In this document: positions 45,424 to 55,465 of the stretch, in pieces
Numbering within the stretch: position 1 is the first letter of the stretch
Layout of the letters: every line of letters begins with the position of its first letter
Assembly (NCBI GenBank): GCA_016714045.1
Contig: JADJNY010000013.1
Span: 13,836 to 77,835, forward strand
DNA length: 64,000 nt
Direction: 5' to 3'
From: Planctomycetota bacterium
GTDB taxonomy: Bacteria; Planctomycetota; UBA1135; GCA-002686595
Notes under the pieces: model-generated
What the model was told of the DNA's origin: nothing
Database searches by the model: none
What the model saw: only the letters and a program-made list of their open reading frames with translations
Translations under genes and position numbers: made by a program

Positions 45424-47268
45424 TCACCAGGTGATCGTCATCCCGTTCGTCACGTTGTACGTCTCCGGCGGACAGAACAGCGCCGCGGAGTTCCGGTAGT
45501 ACGTCTGGTAGTTGCGCACGACGCCGCTTCCCACCACGACCCCGCCGCGCTGCGAGAGCGTGATGGTCTCGACCGAATCGGGGAACGAGCTCGCGCCGCC
45601 GACATTGGATTTCGTGCGCAGACGCAGGAGCGTGCCGCCCGTGCACCGAACGCCGTCGCCGAACACGGCATCGTCCGTCCCCGTGCCCTGGAGATAGATG
45701 CACGACACCGTGGCGGGCATGCCCGAGCCGAGCAGAACGACGTCGTCGGTCACGGTCGCACCGCTCGTCGCGAGATTCGCACCGTTCGCGTTGGCCGAGT
45801 TCGCGCAGCCGTTGCCGGCCGTACCGTCGTTGCTGCACGGGCACGGCGTCGTGTGGTCGGTCAGCATCCCGTCGCCGAAGCAGAACGCCATCGGCGGCGA
45901 GCTGCAGTTGTAGCGGAGCCTGCCGTTCCACATCCGGGGTGTGAACGGCGTGCCCAACCAGGGCACGTTGAGCGCCGCGCCGGCCGTGAGGGTGAGGTCG
46001 GAGTTCGAGAACACCGGCGGCGGGGGTACCGTGGCCGTGCCGGTGTAGCGTTGGATCCCGCCGAAAATCACGAGCGCGACGCCGTATGCGCCCGGAGGGA
46101 GGGAGACATCCGGGAAATCGACGAGGGACGGCTGATCGATCCCGGTCGCCCTGCCGACGCCCGACGCGAGGAGCGTCCAAGCCGCCAAGTTGGTCTCGGA
46201 GCCCGCATAGGTCCCCGGCTTCACGTAGACGTCCATGGAGAAGGGGACGCCGATGGGGAGGCTCGTGTTCGTTTCGAGCTGCGCGAGGTCGATCCCCGAC
46301 GGATGGACGACCTGGAGGTCGAAGAACACCTGCCCGCCGATGTCGCCACCATTGTCCGACGCGAAGATCGTCGTGAGTTCCAGGCCAGAGCAGACCATCG
46401 GGCCAGGACCGGTGTCGGTGAAGGTGCGCGACGCAGACCAGGGCCCCACGCCGCCCGAGTTCACGCCGCGAACCCGCCAGGTGTGCACGCCCGGCGTCGA
46501 CGCGAAGAGGTAGCCGGTCGTCGCGGCCGGAAAGACAGCGGCGTCGACCTCGACCTCGTAGCTCGCCGCGCAGGTACTCGAGATCCAGGCCAACGCCACG
46601 TTCGGCCCGAACACGTTGAGACCATTGGCGGGTGACACGAGGTTCGGCGCGACGGTCGGAGGTACCGAAATCACGGGCGTCCCGAAGCAGAGCTCCCAAC
46701 TCGCGAGGGACCCGACATCCAGGTCCGCCCAGTCGTAGAGGGTGAGCGTCCACGTGCCCGTCGCCGCCGGAAGCGTGTCGATCCGCGTGTTGTCGATCCC
46801 CACCGTGCCCGAGATCCAGGTCCCGAAGCGCTGGACGTACGTGCCCGCCGGAAGAACCGCTGTGCAGGACGACGGCCACGAGAGCCCGCTCGTGCACACC
46901 GGGACGATCGTGTAGGTCCCGCCCGAGAAGTCGCAACTCCCCGGGGGACGGTGAAGCAGGTTGTGCATGCCGCCCAGAGGATCCGTCAGGACGATCTGGA
47001 GATTGCTGATGTTCGTGTGCGCCAGTCCGTGGAGCTTCACCTCCGTCACGACGCTCGCACCGGCAGGGATCGTCGACACGGTCATGGGGAAGACGCCCGG
47101 AGAAGGCGGGAGCGTCGTCGGACCCGTCCCACCGCCGCCGCCTGTGCCCGCGACCGGGAACGGTCCGCCCGCACCGCCGGGCTCACAGCCCAGCGTCTGA
47201 CTGGATGCGGGCGCGGAGGTGATGGCCGCGACGCCGAGGAAGAGCAACGCGATCGAGAACCGGTTCAT
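45424..47268 (-). CDS. Secreted proprotein-convertase P-domain protein with Cys-rich C-terminal module
   Basis: It encodes 614 residues with an intact frame. A signal peptide (to APASSQ) leads to a Gly/Pro-rich stretch, then a P/homoB domain (PMTVSTIPAGASVVTEVKLH, HTNISNLQIVLTDPLGG, GTWTLTLYDWADLDVGSLASWELCF). A fibronectin III-like domain (PNLVSPANGLNVF, HTWRVRGVNSGG) and a further beta domain follow. The C-terminal module has CPCSNDGTAGNGCANS, FGDGVRC, NYQTYYRN, FCPPETYNVTNG and TITW. No protease domain is present, so the P-domain works alone or in binding. It is exported, and the function is unknown. Confidence 0.85.
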   Translation of the reverse strand: MNRFSIALLFLGVAAITSAPASSQTLGCEPGGAGGPFPVAGTGGGGGTGPTTLPPSPGVFPMTVSTIPAGASVVTEVKLHGLAHTNISNLQIVLTDPLGGMHNLLHRPPGSCDFSGGTYTIVPVCTSGLSWPSSCTAVLPAGTYVQRFGTWISGTVGIDNTRIDTLPAATGTWTLTLYDWADLDVGSLASWELCFGTPVISVPPTVAPNLVSPANGLNVFGPNVALAWISSTCAASYEVEVDAAVFPAATTGYLFASTPGVHTWRVRGVNSGGVGPWSASRTFTDTGPGPMVCSGLELTTIFASDNGGDIGGQVFFDLQVVHPSGIDLAQLETNTSLPIGVPFSMDVYVKPGTYAGSETNLAAWTLLASGVGRATGIDQPSLVDFPDVSLPPGAYGVALVIFGGIQRYTGTATVPPPPVFSNSDLTLTAGAALNVPWLGTPFTPRMWNGRLRYNCSSPPMAFCFGDGMLTDHTTPCPCSNDGTAGNGCANSANANGANLATSGATVTDDVVLLGSGMPATVSCIYLQGTGTDDAVFGDGVRCTGGTLLRLRTKSNVGGASSFPDSVETITLSQRGGVVVGSGVVRNYQTYYRNSAALFCPPETYNVTNGMTITW

Positions 47269-47978
47269 CGGGGAGTCGCTCTGGGGTCGAGCCCCGCGAG
47301 CGGGGCAAAGGCCACGGGACGGAAGGCGCGCGCCCATGGGCTGCGCGCTCGTCCTTCATTGTCTACCAACCCGAGAAGGACGGCGCGCCGCCTCGCCGAG
47401 AATTCGCCACGGGAAGAGGCTCGTGGTGCTGTGCGTCCACGGTTCGGTCCATGGCCCGAGGTCGGACCGGTCGAGCTTGGGATCACGTCGAGAGGGCGAG
47501 CCGCCGCCAGGACCCGCGGAGGGACTCTCTCGCACTAGTAGGGAAAGGACCGCGGTTCGCCACACCCTTTGGGGTGCCGTGAGAGCTTCCACCGAACGGT
47601 GTGCTGAACGTCGAGTTCGCTGAGTTGGGCGCCGTGGACGAACGCACCAAGGGCCGTTCTCGGCGCAACGCGATCCTGTGCACGCTCGAGGAGCACGGCT
47701 TGGTCAGAAGAACCCGCGGCGGCAGGCCCGGGTCGCAGCCGGAACCGGAAGTTCAGGCGTGAACACCACAGTCGGCTGTGCAACTCGCGCGTGCTCGAAC
47801 GGGCGGCCAGGTTCCGTACCCACACGCGTCGGCCCCCACACGCCGGGACCTGGCAGCGCCGACTCCGACCGGGTCTCGGAGTAAATGAGGAAAGGACCGG
47901 CTCTGCGTGAGCTGCATTCTGTCTTGCCGCGTAGCGCGCTAGGCTCGGCGGAGCGCTGGCGATCGAGCGCTCTCCCCC
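47269..47978. other. 710-bp region with only a possible small ORF
   Basis: A 53-codon open stretch at 47601-47762 reads NVEFAELGAVDERTK then GLVRRTRGGRPG, wing-like in composition, but begins with CTG or an internal codon and has no recognisable family. TAGGCT about 35 bases before ATG 47979 may be a -10 for the M23 gene. Nothing else is seen. Confidence 0.45.
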
Positions 47979-49163
47979 ATGAAGTTCACCACTCTTGTCC
48001 TCGCGTCCTCGTTCGCCGTGTGTGCCTGCACCACGGCTCCCTCCTCGCTCACGCCGCCGACCGCCGGGCTGGAGGTGCGTTTCTGTCCAGGGACCGTGGC
48101 CCGCAGTTATCCGCTGGATTCGTTGCGCGACGTGCAGGGGCTCGTGCTGCAAAACGCGGTGGTCATCAACCACGGCACCGCGGTGGAGTTGGAGAGCCTC
48201 GAGATCGCGCTGATGAGCGGCGACGAGGCGCTCGATAGCCGGCTGATCCGCGGCGACAGGCTCGCGGCCCTCGTGGCGAGTGGAGCCGCGCTCCAGGCCT
48301 CGGGCGCCCTCGAGCTCTTCAGCTGACAATTCTGCGGCGGTCGGCTGCTGAACGGCGCCAAGCTGACGGACGATCTGACCTTGGAGACTGGCGAGGCGCT
48401 GCTGCTCATGCACCAGCCCTTCACGTGGACCGGCGAGCGCGACGCGCTGCGCGTCACCGCGCGCAGCCTGGGCGGCGCATCGGCTCGGACCGGCCACGGC
48501 TCCATCCCCATCGACGGAGCCAGCACAAGGACCCACTTCCGCTTCCCGTTGAAATCGGGAACCTGGCTCGTGGCGGTCGGAGCGAGCTTTCACACTCCCC
48601 ACCGCTGGGCCGTGCCCGAAGAGTTCGCGTTGGACATCATCCAACTCGGCCCCAACCTCCGCACTCATCGCACCGATGGGGCAATCCACGCCGATTTCTT
48701 CGCCTACGGTGCCGAGGTGGTCGCCGCCGCCGATGGAACGGTGGTCGAGGTCATCACCGGTGGCAAGGAACATCCTCCGCTGCTGCGTCGAGCGGGCGAG
48801 AGCATGGACGACTACTACGGTCGCATCGGCGCCCAGCAGGCCGAGAACCTGAGGGGTGGAGAGAGCGGCGTGGTCGGCGACTGCGTGATCCTCGATCACG
48901 GCCACGGCGAGCATTCGACCTACGCCCACCTGAAGCCCGGGAGCATCACGGTGCGCACGGGACATTTCCTGAAGGCTGGCGACACCCTGGGCCTGCTCGG
49001 CTCGTCTGGCAACTCGACCGAGGCCCACTTGCACTTCCAGGTCACGGACCGACCCGCGCCTCTCGACTGCGCCGGCCTGGTGCCGACCTTCGTTGGTTTC
49101 GAAATCGCCAACTCCGACGGCCCGCGCCCCCTGCAATCGGGCGACCTGGTGATCGTGCCCTGA
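47979..49163 (+). CDS. M23 family peptidase-like exported protein with an in-frame TGA
   Basis: The same frame continues across a TGA at 48324-48326, giving 394 residues with read-through. The N-terminus is a signal with a Cys-rich end (SSFAVCACTT), perhaps a lipoprotein. Residues 25-150 form a beta domain. The C-terminal half is a LytM/M23 domain: HADFFAYGAEVVAAADGTVVEV, VILDHGHGEHSTYAHLKPGS, GDTLGLLGSSGNS and EAHLHFQV, with His/Asp zinc ligands. The TGA context is ELFS-[TGA]-QFCGGRLL. A TGG (Trp) changed to TGA is the simplest cause; selenocysteine (UxxC) is possible but the following hairpin is too near the TGA. The family cleaves peptidoglycan cross-links. Confidence 0.75.
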
Positions 49164-49545
49164 GCGGCCTCGCGAGCAGCGAAAGCCCAAGCCATCTGCG
49201 CTCATCGTCCGACCTGTCCCGGCAGCGAACTCGCTCCGCGCAGTTGCGAGCTCGAGCGTGGAGCAGCGATGGTCGGAGCACGCCGACGGGGCGATCCGCC
49301 GCGCCTGCCCGCGAGCGCTCGTGGAGAGTCGAGTGCAGCCGCTGGCGATTGTAGAAGGCTCCGCGGCGGAATGCGGTGGTTCCCGCCGCGCTCCGACGTG
49401 CGCTCCACCGCATTCTCTTCGACCCGCGCGGACTCCGCGATCCTCGCGCCGGCGCGCAGGTCGATGGCGCGGCGCGGAACTCGACCGATGGGCTCGCGAT
49501 CACGTTCCCTTTGTGAGCGCGCCCCCCCGCCGTCCGCGCGCTCGC
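49164..49545. other. 382-bp intergenic region with a transposase remnant
   Basis: On the minus strand at 49322-49358 the translation FYNRQRLHSTL appears, the hallmark near the C-terminus of IS3-type integrase-core transposases. It is too short to be a gene. The remainder shows nothing. Confidence 0.5.
49322..49358 (-). pseudogene. IS3-type transposase C-terminal remnant
   Basis: Only the FYNRQRLHSTL motif, typical of the rve/IS3 transposase tail, is recognisable. Flanking frames do not continue the similarity, so it is an old fragment. Confidence 0.45.
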
Positions 49546-52302
49546 TCACCAAATCACGCGCACGCCATTCGTGACATTGAACGTCGCGCTCGTGCAATAG
49601 CTCGCCGCGTTGCGGTAGTACGTCTGGTACCAGCCGGTGAGCCCGCTCCCCAACGGCGTCGCTCCGCGCACCGAGATCGGCGCGTTGCCCGCTTCCGGAT
49701 ACCTCGCGAGACCGTTGACGTTCGTCTTCGTTCCGAGGCGGACGAGACCGCCGCCCACGCAACGCACGCCGTCACCGAACACGGCGCCGCCCGCGATGAG
49801 CTGATCGCCTTTCAGGAAGATCGTCGACGGTGCGGAGAGCGGCATGCCCGTCGCGTGCAGCACGAGTTCGTCGCTCGGAGCGATGCGTCCTTGCGCGAAG
49901 AGCTCCGCGCCGGTCGGCCCGGCATGCCACGCGCAGCCGCGTCCCTGCGCCCCAAAGTTCCCGCACGGGCAGGGCGTCGTCACGTCCGGATCGACGCCGT
50001 CGCCGGCACAGAAGGAACGGATTCGACAACCGGCGAGCACGCCCATCCAATGCGAGTCGACGCCGTCGAGCTCAGTGAAGCTCCCCCCGACGAAGAGCGC
50101 GGGGCCCTGTCCGCCGCCCTCGTCGAGGGAGGCGAGGGCGAACACCGTCGCATTGCTCGGAGCCGTGACTCCGCCTGAGACGCTCACCCAGCTCGTGCCG
50201 TTCCAGCGGGCCAGACACGACGCGGGCGCTCCACCGGCGTGCTGAAACGAACCACCCGCGTACAGGGCGGGCCCCGTGCCGTCGTCGTGTCGCGTCAGCG
50301 CGCGGACGGGCGCGTCGAGTCCGCCGCCGACCTCGGTCCAACTCGTTCCGTTCCAACGCGCGATGGCCGCGGCGGGAGTGCCGCCAGCGGACGAGAAGGA
50401 ACCTCCGGCGTAGAGCGCGGGACCGCTGCCGTCGTCGTGCACGCAAAGCGTGTAGACCGTGGCCGACGTCCCGCCGAACCCGCCCCCGACAGGCGCCCAT
50501 AGCGTCCCGTTCCATCTTGCGATGCCCGTCGCTCCGGCGTGCACGAACGCCCCGCCCGCGTAGAGGGCGGAACCCGAGCCGTCGTCGAAGCTCGCGAGCG
50601 CGTTGACGGGCCCGGACAATCCGGCTCCCAGTCCAGACCAGCTCGTGCCGTTCCAGCGCGCCACGCGGTTGAGTTGCTGGGGAGCACCAGAGAACTTGCC
50701 GCCAGCGAAGAGCCTCGGGCCGCTCCCCTCGTCGTGTGCCGCGAGGGCGCGGATTTCGCCGTTGAAAACGGAACCCAATCCGTCCCAGCTCGTCCCGTTC
50801 CAGCGCGCGGCGTAGTACGCGTCGGTTCCGCCAGCGTTGTTGAACAGTCCTCCGGCGAAGAGCCCCGGCGCCGATCCATCGTCGAACACGAGCAGCGCAC
50901 GAACGCCGGGAAGCTCGTTTCCGAGGGGGCTCCCCCCGAGCCAAGCGACCCCACTGCCGTGGGAGAGCCAGTCCGTTCCGCTCCAGCGCGCGAGGTTCGG
51001 ACTCCATTCCCTCCCAGCCTGTGTGAACGAGCCACCCACGTGGATCTCTCGACCCTGGCCCGTCTCGAGCTGGGCGAATGCGTACACACCCGGCGTGTTG
51101 AAGAAGTCCGCGCCCAGCAAGCTCACGTCGAACAGCCCTTCGCGGTCGGTGAGCACTCGCCATCGGGCGCCATCCCAGGTGGTCGCGCCCGTCCACTTCG
51201 CCGACGGCGCCCCCACCGCCGCGAGCCTGCGCCCTCCGCCGGAGGAGTACGACGCGAGCGCGTACACCTCGCTCACGCCCGGCACGGTCGCCATCAAGTG
51301 CCAGCCATCGGTCCGCATCACCGCGGCGTACGGCTGGAGCGCGCTGTTGCCCACGTAGAGTCGGGCTCCCGCCCCATCGTCGTGCACCCTGAGCGCGCGC
51401 ACCGGGCCCCACGGCCTGATGGAATGCGGCGGAAGCGGCGACCACGCTGTCCCCGACCACATCGCGAGGAAGTGGGACACCACTCCGCCCACGAGCTGGA
51501 AGTCGCCGCCGACATACAGCAGTCGGGATCCGAGCGCGGGAGAGTCGTACGCGCGCAGCGCGCGCACCGCCGCGTTCACGCCCGGGCCGAGCGCGGACCA
51601 CGCGCTCCCGTTCCATCCGGCGACGTGATTCGCGGCCGTGGAGCCCGCGGTCGTGAACTCGCCACCGACGTACAGCACGGGCCCCGCCCCGAGGTCGGCG
51701 GACTCCAGAGCATGCACCGGCGCGTCGACACCCCCGCCGACACTCGACCAATTCGTGCCGTTCCAGCGCGCGAGGCGGGACACCGGCACACCGCCCGAAT
51801 TCGTGAAGGCCCCGCCCGCGTAGAGCGCCGGCCCCGTCCCGTCGTCGTGGGTCACGAGCGCGAGCACGAGGCCATCGAGGCCTGCACCGAGCGGCGACCA
51901 ACTCGCACCGTCCCACACCGCGATGTGGTTCGCGGGAACTCCGCCGGCCGTGATGAAGTTTCCGCCGGCGACGAGCCGCGGCCCCTGGCCGAAGTCGTGC
52001 ACGTGGAGCGCGCCGACCCATCCGTCGACGCCCGACCCGACCGCCGACCACGTGCCCTCGTCCCAGCGCGCGAGGTACGCGATCGGCTCGGTCCCCACCG
52101 TCGGGAAGTCGCCGCCCACGTAGAGGCGCTCTCCGTTGCCGTCGTCCCACCCGACGCACGCGGTCGCGAGCCCGTTCGGGGAACCCGCTCCAAAGCGGTG
52201 GTCCCACGCAACCGAGCATTGGGCCGCGGCCTGGGAGGACGGTGCGAGCAACACGGCCGCGGCCAACAGTGCCTTCCACGTCCGGAGCAATGAGGTCTTC
52301 AT
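49546..52302 (-). CDS. Secreted WNGTSW-repeat propeller-like protein with Cys-rich C-terminal module
   Basis: It encodes 918 residues in one frame. ATG 52302 gives a signal peptide ending QAAAQ. About thirteen repeats follow with the same LARWNGTSWSALGxG and DDGTGPALYAGGxF pattern. The middle repeats (near residues 270-400) are degenerate and Trp-rich (WHLMATVPG, ATTWDGARWRVL). The C-terminus has CPCGNFGAQGRGCAWHAG, FGDGVRCVGG, WYQTYYRN, SYCTSATFNVTNG and RVIW, so the usual FCPP is replaced by YCTS. It is a paralogue of the 34245 and 3491 genes. It is exported, and the function is unknown. Confidence 0.86.
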   Translation of the reverse strand: MKTSLLRTWKALLAAAVLLAPSSQAAAQCSVAWDHRFGAGSPNGLATACVGWDDGNGERLYVGGDFPTVGTEPIAYLARWDEGTWSAVGSGVDGWVGALHVHDFGQGPRLVAGGNFITAGGVPANHIAVWDGASWSPLGAGLDGLVLALVTHDDGTGPALYAGGAFTNSGGVPVSRLARWNGTNWSSVGGGVDAPVHALESADLGAGPVLYVGGEFTTAGSTAANHVAGWNGSAWSALGPGVNAAVRALRAYDSPALGSRLLYVGGDFQLVGGVVSHFLAMWSGTAWSPLPPHSIRPWGPVRALRVHDDGAGARLYVGNSALQPYAAVMRTDGWHLMATVPGVSEVYALASYSSGGGRRLAAVGAPSAKWTGATTWDGARWRVLTDREGLFDVSLLGADFFNTPGVYAFAQLETGQGREIHVGGSFTQAGREWSPNLARWSGTDWLSHGSGVAWLGGSPLGNELPGVRALLVFDDGSAPGLFAGGLFNNAGGTDAYYAARWNGTSWDGLGSVFNGEIRALAAHDEGSGPRLFAGGKFSGAPQQLNRVARWNGTSWSGLGAGLSGPVNALASFDDGSGSALYAGGAFVHAGATGIARWNGTLWAPVGGGFGGTSATVYTLCVHDDGSGPALYAGGSFSSAGGTPAAAIARWNGTSWTEVGGGLDAPVRALTRHDDGTGPALYAGGSFQHAGGAPASCLARWNGTSWVSVSGGVTAPSNATVFALASLDEGGGQGPALFVGGSFTELDGVDSHWMGVLAGCRIRSFCAGDGVDPDVTTPCPCGNFGAQGRGCAWHAGPTGAELFAQGRIAPSDELVLHATGMPLSAPSTIFLKGDQLIAGGAVFGDGVRCVGGGLVRLGTKTNVNGLARYPEAGNAPISVRGATPLGSGLTGWYQTYYRNAASYCTSATFNVTNGVRVIW

Positions 52303-52645
52303 CGAGTCCTTCTCCCTTTCCGTCGAGACTAGTCGAAGCGTGGCCAAACGCGGCGAGGAAGCACGCATGGGCCTTGCGGCTCGATGCGCTCCCGTTGCGG
52401 GGCCGTCTCAAGAAAGCGGCGCTCGCGTGCAGGTGGAAGAGCACTGCGAGGTCGGTCACGCGCGCGCGGTTCGCGAGCCCGCGAGCGACGTGGGCCTGGG
52501 GCAACTCTCCCTCGTCACGCGCGCTTGGCGACCTTGGTGAGTTCGACGCTGACGGGCGGCTCCAGCTTCTCGCCTCCGCGGAGAGGGCGACGCTCTGGGG
52601 ATAGGACACCCAAGCGCATGCCCCTGGAGTCATCCTACCGCCGGG

Positions 52646-52820
52646 GCCGGCGACGGCATCCAGGCGATGAAGGCGGGCATCCTCGAGGTCGCCGACGTCC
52701 TCGTCGTGAACAAGGCCGACCTCGCGGGCGCCGACCGCCTCGTGCTCGACATCGAGGAGGCCGTCCACATCCGTGAGCACACGAAGAAGCGCCCCGACGG
52801 CGCATGGAGCGTCGCCGTCG
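52646..52820 (+). pseudogene. meaB/argK-type GTPase fragment
   Basis: The translation GDGIQAMKAGILEVADVLVV followed by NKADLAGADRLV matches the G4 NKAD region of MeaB, the GTPase that protects methylmalonyl-CoA mutase. The upstream P-loop half and the downstream C-terminus are absent. The similarity starts abruptly about 30 bases after a dispersed repeat and ends near 52820. It is therefore a truncated remnant. A base is missing near 52645 relative to the expected LPGAGD. Confidence 0.7.
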
Positions 52821-52946
52821 GCGCGGGGAAGGGGGAGCACCACGACCTCCTCGCCGGCCACGTCGCGCGTCATCGCACCTCGCTCGAGGAGGGTGCGCGT
52901 CGACCCCGTCGAGCGCGCGCACGAGCCGGTCGCGATCGGCGTCCGA

Positions 52947-53095
52947 GAGCACTCGCGGCGGCCTTTCGGCGGTTCTCCACAGGGTCGGGGCAAAGGCCTC
53001 CCCCACCCGCGCCCCTGCAGGCGCGAGCTTGGGACGCGAGCGCAGCTCGCGCGCTACCAGGCGAGCTCGGGCTCGGGCGGCGCTCGGGCCGGCGC
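52947..53095 (-). repeat. IS 3'-end repeat, copy A
   Basis: It begins GAGCACTCGCGGCGGCCTTT (plus strand) and continues through GCGAGCTTGGGACGCGAGCG. The same sequence is at 60979-61092, with only a few differences, and partially at 58019-58075 and 44831-44900. On the minus strand it lies just downstream of the transposase-like C-terminus, as the end of an insertion sequence would. Confidence 0.75.
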
Positions 53096-53306
53096 GAGCG
53101 GTGGAGGCTCGGTCGAGAGGCCCAGGTGCGTCAGGATCTTGCGCACCACCAGATCGTCGGTGGCGTGCGCGGGGGAGGCGCCGACGCCCGGCGTCGTGCG
53201 AAGGGGACCGCGATCAGCTTGCGCGGCCCGCCGCAATGCGGGCAGACCAACACGTCGAGCGCGAACACACGCTTCATCCGCTCCGCCCAACTCGTGCGGG
53301 TCGGGC
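53054..53306 (-). pseudogene. IS91-type transposase C-terminal fragment, copy A
   Basis: Minus-strand translation gives TRTSWAERMKRVFALDVLVC then PHCGG, a break of frame, and VVRKILTHLGLSTEPPPLAP to a PELAW end with TAG. The order WAExMKRVF-DVLVCPxCGG-ILxHLGL is typical of the tail of IS91-like transposases. The rest of the transposase is absent. A palindrome (CGACGC-CCG-GCGTCG) sits between the CxxC and VVRKIL parts, as in the other copies. Confidence 0.65.
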
Positions 53307-53607
53307 GGCGGCGAGCGACGCGGGCTTCGAGCGCTGCGCCGCGCTGGCGCGCGGTTCGCGCGAGCACGTGGACGCGGTGCTCCTCGGCCGGTGGAGCACG
53401 TCCGCCGCCGACCCGGGCCTCGGGCGGCGCGACCACCTGCTCGACGAGGCGGGCACGCGCCGAGCGCTTGATTCCTTGCGCGCGCGAGGTATTCGGACGA
53501 AGCCCTGACGGTCCTCCGACCGGGAGCGACCGGCGCGGCTGCGACGGGCGCCGCCGCGCGCCGATCTTCCGTTCCTGACTCCGCCACCGCTCGCCGAGGA
53601 GGTGCGC

Positions 53608-55202
53608 ATGTTCCGAGGTCGCTCTCGTGCACGGCTCCGCTCGTGCTCGCGTCGTTCGCAGCCCAGTGCCCGCGTGGCGCGCGCTCAACCTGGCCCAAGG
53701 CGGGTTCACCGTTCCGCACGCGCTCGCGGTCCACGACGACGGTTCCGGGCCCCAGCTCTTCCTCGCCGGGATCTTCACGAGCTTCCACGGAATCGCGACG
53801 AACTGCTGCGCGCGCTTTGACGGCTCGAGCTGGAGCGCCGCATCTCTCCCAGCGGTTAACGAGCTCTGGTGTCTCGGCGAATTCGACCTCGGAACGGGGC
53901 CCGAGCTCTTCGGCGGCGGCAATGGCGTCCATCGCCGCAGCAACGGCGCGTGGACGAGCCTTCCCTCGCCGCCGATGCTGGTTCGCGGCCTCGCGGTGTT
54001 CGACGCGGGCGCGGGGCCGGAGCTCTACGCCGTGGGTTGGACGTACCCCGGCGGGGTCTTTGCCCGCTTCACGGGCGGAGCGTGGAGCGTCGTGGCCAAC
54101 TCGCCGACCGGGTCCCTCTCGGCGCTCGCGGTGTTCGACGACGGCTCGGGTCCGGCGCTCTTCGCGGGCGGTCAGGGGTTTCCCGCGGGCGGAAACCCGG
54201 GCGCCGACGTCGTGCGGTGGGATGGCGCGAACCTCACGGCGCCCGCCGCGCAGCCGGATTCTACGTGACCACTCTCGGAGCGCACGACCTCGGCGCGGGG
54301 CCCGTGCTCGTCGCGGGCGGCATTCGCGGGGCGCCCGGCGGAACCGAGGGCGTGGTCTCCGTGCTGCAGAGCGGGGCCTGGACGCAGGTCGGGGACGCCT
54401 TCTCGGATCCTCGATCGGGACCGCGGGCGTCATGGACGTCGAGGGGTTCGACGACGGCGTGAACGGCCCAAGCCTGTTCGCCTTTGGCTACTTCGTCCTC
54501 GGTGGTGCGTCCGCGTTCTTGAACGGAGCCGCCCGCTGGGACGGGACCCAGTGGCGACCGCTCGGCGCCGGCGTGAGCACCGGCCCGCTGGGCGGCGCGA
54601 CCGTGACGAACGCGGCGGTCTTCTCGCGGCCAGGCGCGCCGAGCGAGCTCTGCATCGCGGGCGATTTCGCCACCGTGGGCGGCGCGCCCGCACTGTACGC
54701 CGCCGCGTGGGCGGCGTGCGTCGGCCCAGGCGCGGGCTTCTGCGCCGGCGACGGCGCGGACCCCCTGGTGCAAGCGAGCTGTCCGTGCGGCAACCGCGGG
54801 GCGGTCGGGCACGGGTGCGCGAACTCGGTGAACGCGGTCGGCGCGTCGCTCGACGCGACCGGGCGACCAGCGACGGACGACGTCGTGTTCGAAGCGCGCT
54901 TCCTGCCCGCGACGGCGCCGTGCCTCTTCTTGAAGAGCAACACGCGCATCCCCGGCGGTTTCCAGGGCGGCGACGGCGTCCTGTGCCTGGGCGGATCGGC
55001 GGTCCGTCTCGGATTGCAGTCGACGGCAGGCGGCCAATCGTCCTACCCGATGCCCGGGCAGCCGAGCTTGAGCGCGCGGCGGCGGACGCCGCCGGGCTCG
55101 GGGGTCGTCGCGTACTACCAGGCGATCTACCGCAACGCCGCGGCCGCGTTCTGTCCGCCCGAGACGATCAACGTCACGAACGGCTACGTCATCGCGTGGT
55201 GA
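53608..55202 (+). pseudogene. WNGTSW-type secreted repeat protein with at least four frameshifts
   Basis: A strong SD (GAGGAGG) precedes ATG 53608. A signal peptide (...PLVLASFAAQCP) is readable after one indel in the first 35 bases. Missing bases are then inferred near 53676, 54254 and 54408; each restores a repeat (ALAVHDDGSGPQLFLAG, GFYVTTLGAHDLG, GTAGVMDVEGFDDG). The C-terminal module is intact in the last frame: CPCGNRGAVGHGCANS, YYQAIYRN, FCPPETINVTNGYVIAW. Protein-level conservation across all pieces suggests a recently functional gene or base-calling errors rather than old decay. Confidence 0.75.
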
Positions 55203-55286
55203 AGCGGAGCGCGATGGACGCGCCCGGCGAGCGCTCGTAGATTCCCGCGCCCTCGCGCCCTCGGCGGTGCGGGCGGGAAGCGCGCG

Positions 55287-55463
55287 TGGACCACGACGAT
55301 CGACGACGATTCGCGCCCGGCGTGCGCGTTCCTCTGGGGCTCCGCGCTCATGGGTGCTGCGTGGGCGGTCCCGTGGTCCCCGCTCGCGCTCTACCTCGAC
55401 CGGCGGGGCTTCTCGAAGGAGGAGATCGGGCTCGTCGTGTCCTGCGACGCGAGGGGGAAGGTG
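55287..55463 (+). pseudogene. MFS transporter N-terminal fragment
   Basis: The frame reads FLWGSALMGAAWAVPWSPLA then LYLDRRGFSKEEIGLVVSCD, a typical first helix and loop of a major facilitator. It runs without a stop into sequence derived from rsmB at 55464-55466, so only about 55 residues remain. No start codon of its own is obvious. Confidence 0.6.
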
Positions 55464-55465
55464 AA

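Larger units (their letters stand above)
52303..53607. other. 1.3-kb gene-remnant region
   Basis: It contains a meaB fragment, an IS 3'-end copy with a transposase C-terminal fragment, and an open plus-strand stretch 53300-53508 (FERCAALARG... ending RARGIRTKP) of unknown origin. No intact gene is present. TAGGAT on the minus strand at 52637-52632 may be the -10 for the gene at 52302, with a long leader. Confidence 0.6.

Noticed and set aside
48327..48350. Hairpin after the M23 TGA as a definite SECIS
   Set aside because: The loop begins about 13 bases after UGA, shorter than in known bacterial SECIS elements, and one step is a G-U pair. It is therefore left as an open question.
53300..53508. 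Plus-strand ORF ending RARGIRTKP
   Set aside because: Its start is inside the IS fragment and no family is recognised. The composition is plausible for coding, but the evidence is insufficient.
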